A stretch of DNA of 64,000 bases from Raffaelea ambrosiae. Taxonomy: Eukaryota > Ascomycota > Sordariomycetes > Ophiostomatales > Ophiostomataceae. Position numbers and translations under genes: made by a program. The notes below the pieces were generated by a model. That model was not told the DNA's origin. It saw nothing but the letters and a program-made list of their open reading frames with translations, and searched no databases. The DNA lies in contig PCDI01000008.1 in the NCBI GenBank assembly GCA_002778195.1, forward strand, positions 1,589,863 through 1,653,862. The letters run 5' to 3'. Shown here piece by piece: positions 58,604 to 64,000 of this stretch; the stretch's first letter is position 1, and every line of letters begins with the position of its first letter.

Positions 58604-59789
58604 ATGCTTCCCGCCGAGAGCAGGTTAAAAGCACAGTGCCTAGAAGAAGCCCTCTTTAGAGTCCCCAAACCCACGCTTTTTCCAAAATCCAAGATCCATT
58701 CCATGATTTATGATGAGGAGGAGAAAGGCCACAGAGCTACAGAAAGGCACAAATTGTGTCGGGAGGACACCGGCAACCGACCCTCCACGTCGGCAGTGCG
58801 AAATGCTAATATCCTTGGCTATAAAATTCGGGTTCTGCTCTATGACCTGCAAAATATTGCAAAGGATGCCTCTTCAAAAAAGCGACTCAACCTCACCATC
58901 GATAAGCATTACATTAGTACGCTGTACTTCCAACCCAATCAGGCTGCTACAGTAAAGGCGGCACTGGTCGAAATGGAAGTGAATTGAGCAACCGCATAGA
59001 CCCAGCACATGGAGGTTATGAGCGCGGCGAAGACACCACACTGAAGCACGGTGGAAGACAGGACTGCTTGTCATTCAGACTTTACAACCAGCCAGTGGAT
59101 ACTGCCATTCAAATGCTACTTTGTAACTTCCTAGAGAAGCGGAAAGCGAGCGGAGACGCACGGTGTGGGCCGCATGATTTAGCACCTGCCTATGCAGCCC
59201 TGTTTGGCATCGATTTGGCAGAACTGCAGAACGAGAATTTCCTTGGCCGTCTCCGGCGAGCTGGTGTTTGAGTGGGGGGCACGTGGGACAGAACGTGGTG
59301 AGCATGGAGATTCCTCTTTTCCTGGCTATGCACTTCCCAACTTCGTTACTCCTATAACATTGCATCCACAGTCTGCACGCTCACAATGGCTTCCCCAAAA
59401 GAAACGAGGCGAGACCTCAGCTCTGGTGCTTTATCCGCGAGGAAATGTCGTCCAAAAACTTTACGTAAGAAATGTATACCCTCGACGACATCAAGTCCTC
59501 GAATCCTACATTGGACGCATGCGTATGCGTAAAGCTTGCCCACGCAACAGCCCGGATGAGCGGCCACTCCTTTTGGATTTATTCAGAAAGCATGGCGGCA
59601 GCTGTTCAGCTATTATCGGGCGAGAGCATCCAAGCAATGTATAATTTGTACTATCGACATGACCCCATGGTTAGGCTTATCGTTCGCGGACACCCCTCTT
59701 ATCCTGAGTTGGTGAACGAGATCTGCTTGTCTTACACGGAAAAGCACGCGCTGCTTGCTGCTGCAAATAACATGGCACGGCTGTTGTAA
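58604..59789 (+). pseudogene. frameshifted gene of unknown fungal family
   Basis: Not recognised. An open frame of 127 codons (58604-58987) is followed, in other frames, by segments that read as pieces of one protein: VDTAIQMLLCNFLEKRKASG, GPHDLAPAYAALFGIDLAEL and FLGRLRRAG (to 59271); then ALPNFVTPITLHPQSARSQW, RGETSALVLYPRGNVVQKLY, SYIGRMRMRKACP and LDLFRKHGGSCS (to 59644); then MYNLYYRHDPMVRLIVRGHP, YPELVNEICLSY and LLAAANNMARLL, ending with TAA at 59787-59789. The hand-over points near 59270 and 59610 keep the register of one continuous product only if single-base losses or gains are assumed. Alternatively, unannotated introns might bridge them, but I see no good splice pair. The first 127-codon frame may be a separate piece. 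Confidence 0.5.
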
Positions 59790-60229
59790 GTGCCATACCA
59801 GTATGACTGCTATTTGTCTCGTACCAAAATAAACAGGCACCCAACTTTGTGTAGAAGGCTTTAAAAAAGGTCACGAATGATTGGGCTGTAGGTGTTGTTG
59901 AGTATGTACCACCTTCCTCTTTATCTATACCTAACAATAAAACTAACAAATAATAGTTACTGTTACCGGAACAACCCAGCTCCTCCTCTGGGAGGACAAA
60001 CGAGCGAGAAGATCAGTAAAGAGCGAATGAGACCGTAATACAACTTTGACTTTTAAATAACAATAAAACCCCCACTTAGACTCCAGATACCATAAGTTTA
60101 AATAGCTTAGGTGACTTCGCCGTTAAGTTTGGTTGTATCAGCCATGATCTACTTCACCAGCAGCTATTGCTTATACCTTAACTCGGTGACACAACGACCG
60201 GCCGGCTGAGCCCTCTTTTCAGCGGCACC
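59790..60229. other. intergenic, no gene seen
   Basis: AT-rich stretch with no coding match. Confidence 0.35.
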
Positions 60230-60810
60230 AAATATGTAACATACCCAGATTCTGGGGTCTGAGTGTCGTTCTTTGTCGTGTCATTGGTGGACCCTTCTAC
60301 ATCAACCTCGTCTTCGCCGGCGCCGTCACATACTATTTACATATTCTGCCCCCCCCCGATCACAGTGAGCGATAAGCCCGCCCTTCATGACCCTCTTCAC
60401 TGCCGCTACTACAGCCCCATTTGTTACCGCCTCTATTTACGGCGGTTCCCGGTGGGCTTGGACTACATGGTGCGTCATCACGTTTTGATCATGACCGGCG
60501 TATCAGTCGTATTCTACGTCGATACCAGTGGCACCAGCGCCGTCATTATCTTTAAATATTTACTACATAATATATCCCTTTTTTCTTCGAGCTCACGAAA
60601 AGCGATAATAGCGCCATCTATGCGGCCGTCTATTCTGGTCTCATCTTCACATTCCTGTAGTTACCGGGCTAGAGATCCCCATATATTCAGCCGCATATTA
60701 TCTCCGAACGTTAATCACTAGTTCGACTCCACAGTACGTTTGTCACGCCCTCTATTGGACCCCTTTTTACCGTGTACGTCCGCTGTACACGCGTTGTTCA
60801 CTAGCATGAC
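60230..60810 (+). pseudogene. possible relic of a DHA-type MFS transporter
   Basis: Weak. In one frame: GGPFYINLVFAGAVTYY, then APFVTASIYGGSRWAWTTW with a hydrophobic continuation, interrupted by stops. Slightly later, in another frame: SAIYAAVYSGLIFTFL followed by a stop and then TPSIGPLF. The pattern FYIN(L)...GAVT, GGSRWAW and GLIFTFL recalls drug-proton antiporters of the 14-helix type. Similarity is short and frames are broken, so this call is tentative. Confidence 0.35.
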
Positions 60811-61033
60811 AAGGTCAATAAATTCGAGTGTGGAGGACGATGGGGCCATTTTTCTCGAAACGGAACAGGGCACACCCACTAGTGTACTGGCTTGAAAGGA
60901 GACAATATAAAAGGGTACGGCGAAATTCTGTCCGGCCTTCTCCTTCGTTCGGACTTTCTGTCTGACGATACTGAGAGCAATAAGATAGACACATGGGACA
61001 TCGAGGATCTTATACGAGCAATAACAATCGACT

Positions 61034-62158
61034 ATGGCACTGGCTTTGACGACGACCTTTACGCCATCTGCATTCTGCACAGAGGATATCTATTACTTCA
61101 ACGCGTCGTGTTCTTACGATGGCACGACGACCGTGGATCCGTACTCATGTGGATTCTACCACCTGGGCCCCAAAACCAGCTCGTCAGCATGTCTGCCGTC
61201 GAGTTGGGATGAAGCCGTGTCATCGACTTTGTTTTACGCACCCGGTGTATGCCCGACTGGATACGAGGAGGCATGCAAAAGCCAAGTTGTCGACGCACAG
61301 GGTTCAGTGTCCATCCAAGCAGTGTGCTGCCCCAGGTAAGATAGGGGGAGAGGGAGAGAGTGAGAGACCATCTAAGTATAAGAGGGAAGGACACGGGAAG
61401 GGAAAAAAAGCTGACTGTTTAGCGGCTATGGGTGCCAGACTGGCTACGTCTATCCTTGGTTCAGCACCGATGTCTGCAGCTCCCATATGCCCTCTTCCAA
61501 GACTTATGCCTTTACGATGAGCATATCCGGAAAAGGTTGGGTCACCAGCACTACATTCGACCAGCAGGGTCTCAACGCTCATGGCGTTCCTATTGAGTAT
61601 GCTTCCGCGACATCCTCCTTATCGTCGTCGTCGGCGTCCAACACCACCACACCAGCCGCATCAAACACACCAAACAATACCAACACGGCCTCGTCTGGGT
61701 CTGGCAGTGGCCTCAGTTCTGGTGCCAAGGCAGGAATTGGTATAGGTGTTGGCATAGGTGGTATTGCTATTATCGCTGCTATCTGTGCATTCTTCGTCGC
61801 CCGACGTCGCCGCGCCAATAAAGCCCACTCTGCCACGCCTATTATACCTGATGGCGGAAACGCACCTAACCCTAAAAGCGGGTATCACGACAGCCCGACC
61901 TCGGGATACGGAGGCAACCTTAGGCCGGGTAGCCCTGCTCCCACTACTAACACGATTACTACGGCGGGGTACAACCCGTCTATCACATCGTATGCCGTCA
62001 GTGAAATGGGCTCCGAGATTACTCGGAAAAAAGTCATACAACCCGGCTCAACTTACACGTACGAGCTGGCTGCAATCCAAGAGCCGGTGGCAGAATTACC
62101 GGCCCAAGTACCAGAGATAACACGTTCACCAAATCAACTTCCGTCGCAATATAATTAG
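61034..62158 (+). CDS. single-pass Ser/Thr-rich surface membrane protein
   Basis: Two exons, 61034-61335 and 61423-62158; 345 residues. The ectodomain is Cys-rich: ALTTTFTPSAFCTEDIYYF, SCGFYHLGPKTSSSACLPSS, FYAPGVCPTGYEEACKSQVV, QAVCCPSGYGCQTGY. A Ser/Thr/Asn stalk follows (SSSSASNTTTPAASNTPNNT, probably O-glycosylated), then a Gly-rich membrane helix AKAGIGIGVGIGGIAIIAAI and ARRRRANK as stop-transfer. The cytoplasmic tail (about 105 residues) is Pro/Thr/Tyr-rich. This layout recurs in filamentous fungi in many paralogues; the role may be cell-wall sensing but is not known. There is no classical signal peptide. It is the last gene before the AT-rich repeats. Confidence 0.75.
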
Positions 62159-62410
62159 ATTAAAAAAAAGTACTAGTAGGGGTTTAAAAGTATATAAGTT
62201 TATTTTATTTTTATTTATAAATAAAGTATATACTAAATATATTAATATTAACTTTTATTAATAAGATTTTTAAAATTAATTCACTCTTATTAATTGATTT
62301 ATACTTATAAAAAAACATTATAAACCGTTATTATAAACACTAATTAACTCTTACGTTAAATATATATATAAAAATATCGCAAGCTTACTCAAAGTATACT
62401 TTATAAACAA

Positions 62411-62547
62411 CCTAAACACGTATAAACGTTTAACTTAAACACGTACCACCCTTTAACGAATATAAAAACATTATAAACCTACTTAAATACGTGCTTTACG
62501 AGCGGCTTAAACACGTACAAACGTCTAACCTAAACACGTACCGCCCT
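62411..62547. repeat. pair of 42-base direct repeats around TAAACACGTAC
   Basis: The segments 62411-62451 and 62505-62547 both read TAAACACGTA, AACGT, TAAC, TAAACACGTACC, CCCT in order, about 94 bases apart. They differ by transitions (T/C and A/G). A third, weaker TAAATACGTGC lies between them. Confidence 0.75.
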
Positions 62548-62554
62548 ATATCAT

Positions 62555-62815
62555 CTATTTCAAATCGAATGAGCTCGCTAGTGTATTTTTTTGGTGAGAA
62601 AACCCCTGCTCATCCGATTTAAAAAAGCGGGCTTATTAAACTGACGAACTCATCCGATTTAACTTCTCGAGCTCATCCGATTTAGATCCCGGGCTCGTAC
62701 GAATATAAGAAGACCACCGTTCGAATGCGTTTTTAACGCTTTACATTATACGAAATTTTTAGATTCGTACGACTTACCGTTGAGGGAATGCACGTAGTTA
62801 AAAAAGGGAGGAAAA
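62555..62815. repeat. repeat copy A of the AT-rich block
   Basis: Contains TCGAATGAGCTCGCTAGTG, a T run, GAGAAAACCCCTGCTCATCC, then ACTCATCCGATTTAACTTC, GAGCTCATCCGATTTAGATC, GACCACCGTTCGAATGCG and AATGCACGTAGTTAAAAAA. All of these recur in the same order about 800 bases downstream in copy B. Confidence 0.8.
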
Positions 62816-63174
62816 AAAAAGAAAAACCGTTGATTTCGGCGTACGATAAGCGATAAGAAAAACGCACGGATATTTTCTGTTATCGATAACCTCGATAGGC
62901 GTTAAGAAAAAACGCATGAATATTTTCGATTATCGATAAGTTTGATAACGACGATAACGACGATAAAGAAAAAAACTAAATAAAAAACGAATAAATATTT
63001 TTATTTTTATTAATAAATAAAATAAAAATATATAAAAATATATATAAAATATATTATTATTATTTAATTTACGTATGTATTTATACGATTTTTATATAAT
63101 TTATATATTTATATTAAATAAATAAAACGTATTAATAAATAAAATAAATAATAAAATATATTTAAAACCTTATT

Positions 63175-63410
63175 ATTTATTTTAAATCGGATGAGCTCGT
63201 TAGTGTATTTTTTTAATAAAAAAACCTTTATTATTTATTTTAAATCGAATAAACTCGTTAATGTATTTTTTTAATAAGAAAACCCTTACTATTTATTTTA
63301 AATCGAATAAACTCGTTAGTATATTTTTTTAATAAAAAAACCTTACTATTTATTTTAAATCGGATGAGCTTATTAATGTATTTTTTTAATAAGAAAACCT
63401 TTATTCATCC
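63175..63410. repeat. tandem array of four ~58-base units
   Basis: The word TTTAAATCG starts at 63181, 63239, 63297 and 63354, giving a period of 57-58 bases. Each unit reads AATCG(G/A)AT(G/A)A(G/A)CT..T.A.TGTATTTTTTTAATAA.AAAACC. Units differ mostly at C/T and G/A positions. The last unit leads straight into copy B. Confidence 0.85.
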
Positions 63411-63610
63411 GATTTAAAAAAACGAGCTTATTAAACTAATAAACTCATCCGATTTAACTTCTTAAGCTTATTCGATTTAAATTTCGAAATCGTACGAAAG
63501 CGAGAAAACCACCGTTCGACTGCGTTTTCAATAGTTTACGTCCATTTTAATTTTCAAATTCATACGAGTATTTACGAAAAGAATGTACGTAATTAAAAAA
63601 AGAAAAAAAA
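63350..63610. repeat. repeat copy B, more AT-rich than copy A
   Basis: Direct-orientation match to 62555-62815: GGATGAGCTTATTAATGTAT, ACTCATCCGATTTAACTTC, AAGCTTATTCGATTTAAATT, AACCACCGTTCGACTGCG and AATGTACGTAATTAAAAAA. Compared with copy A, GCTCATCCGATTT has become GCTTATTCGATTT and CACGTAGTT has become TACGTAATT, i.e. C to T and G to A. Confidence 0.8.
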
Positions 63611-64000
63611 AAGAAAAAAAATAAGTGTCGCGCCGTACGATAAACGATAAAAGTAATATATAAATATTTTTTTTATTTATTAATAAACGTATAAACATTT
63701 TTAGTTATCGTACGTTAAAATGTTTTTTATTAGTTAAAATATTTTATATTATTTATATTATATAAAAGAAAATAAAACGTAAAGATTTCGCGTATGACTT
63801 AATTAATTAAATAATAGTCGAATTAATTAAACCGTACTTTTACTTTAATAAATCGTTAGTTTAAGTGCGTACGATGTTTTTTTTTTTTTTTTTTTAATTT
63901 TTAACTACGCGTAAAGAAATAAAAACAACATCGTATAATAAAATAAAAAAAGCATTTACGCGTACGATTAATAGCGAGAACGAACGTTAATAATATAAAT

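Larger units (their letters stand above)
62160..64000. repeat. AT-rich repeat block, probably RIP-mutated
   Basis: From just after the last stop codon to the window end the sequence is dominated by A/T with TTA/TAA/ATA words, scattered CGTACG-like islands and no open frame of interest. It is built of related copies (see separate entries) that differ mainly by C/T and G/A. This resembles AT-isochores made from transposons or satellite repeats inactivated by RIP. No transposase or reverse transcriptase is readable. Confidence 0.8.

Noticed and set aside
62160..64000. AT-rich end as mitochondrial DNA or centromere
   Set aside because: No mitochondrial gene or tRNA is visible; repeats with transition-type divergence fit RIP-mutated nuclear DNA better. 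A centromere cannot be judged from 1.8 kb.

Overview
The window is nuclear DNA from a filamentous ascomycete (Pezizomycotina). It has short GT-AG introns with CTAAC/CTGAC-like branch sites, Zn2Cys6 regulators with fungal-specific transcription factor domains, ApsB/Mto1- and CWH43-type genes, a mitochondrial IMG2/mL49 gene, DUF1996, DUF1993 and AzgA families, and a very AT-rich, repeat-built right end that looks damaged by repeat-induced point mutation (RIP). The gene set suggests a Sordariomycete, perhaps Hypocreales; that is inference only. Exon structures were built by hand from splice sites and reading phase. Nearly all close in frame to a full-length product.

Left part (1-9.9 kb) is housekeeping: eIF3e (left end cut by the window), head-to-head with IMG2; SWI1 with a sequencing gap inside its polyglutamine tract; an EVE-domain gene; and UTP6. 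From 10.2 to 18.0 kb lies an accessory block: a Zn2Cys6 regulator, an MFS transporter convergent to it, and a second regulator upstream of the transporter. From 18.4 to 22 kb there is a broken DUF1479 gene, an intact DUF1993 gene and a nonsense-riddled C-terminal piece of a siderophore-type transporter.

The middle (23-48 kb) holds mostly intact genes: mitochondrial transcription factor MTF1, a GT90/CAP10-like glycosyltransferase, a four-helix membrane protein, a small conserved protein, the ApsB/Mto1 centrosomin-like coiled coil, an ankyrin protein, a conserved fungal protein of unknown function, CWH43 (GPI lipid remodelling), a secreted DUF1996 protein and a secreted alpha-carbonic anhydrase. 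A decayed endonuclease/exonuclease/phosphatase gene sits at 35.7-37.4 kb.

The right part (49-64 kb) has a decayed luciferase-like flavin monooxygenase, a Zn2Cys6 regulator divergent from an intact siderophore-type MFS transporter, an AzgA purine permease, a frameshifted gene of unknown family, a possible MFS relic and a single-pass Ser/Thr-rich surface protein. It ends in about 1.8 kb of AT-rich direct and tandem repeats.

The strongest pattern is intact core genes alternating with at least five or six decayed accessory genes (transport, redox, nuclease). Some of the damage is of the C:G to T:A kind expected from RIP. No CRISPR array, rRNA or tRNA gene was recognised.
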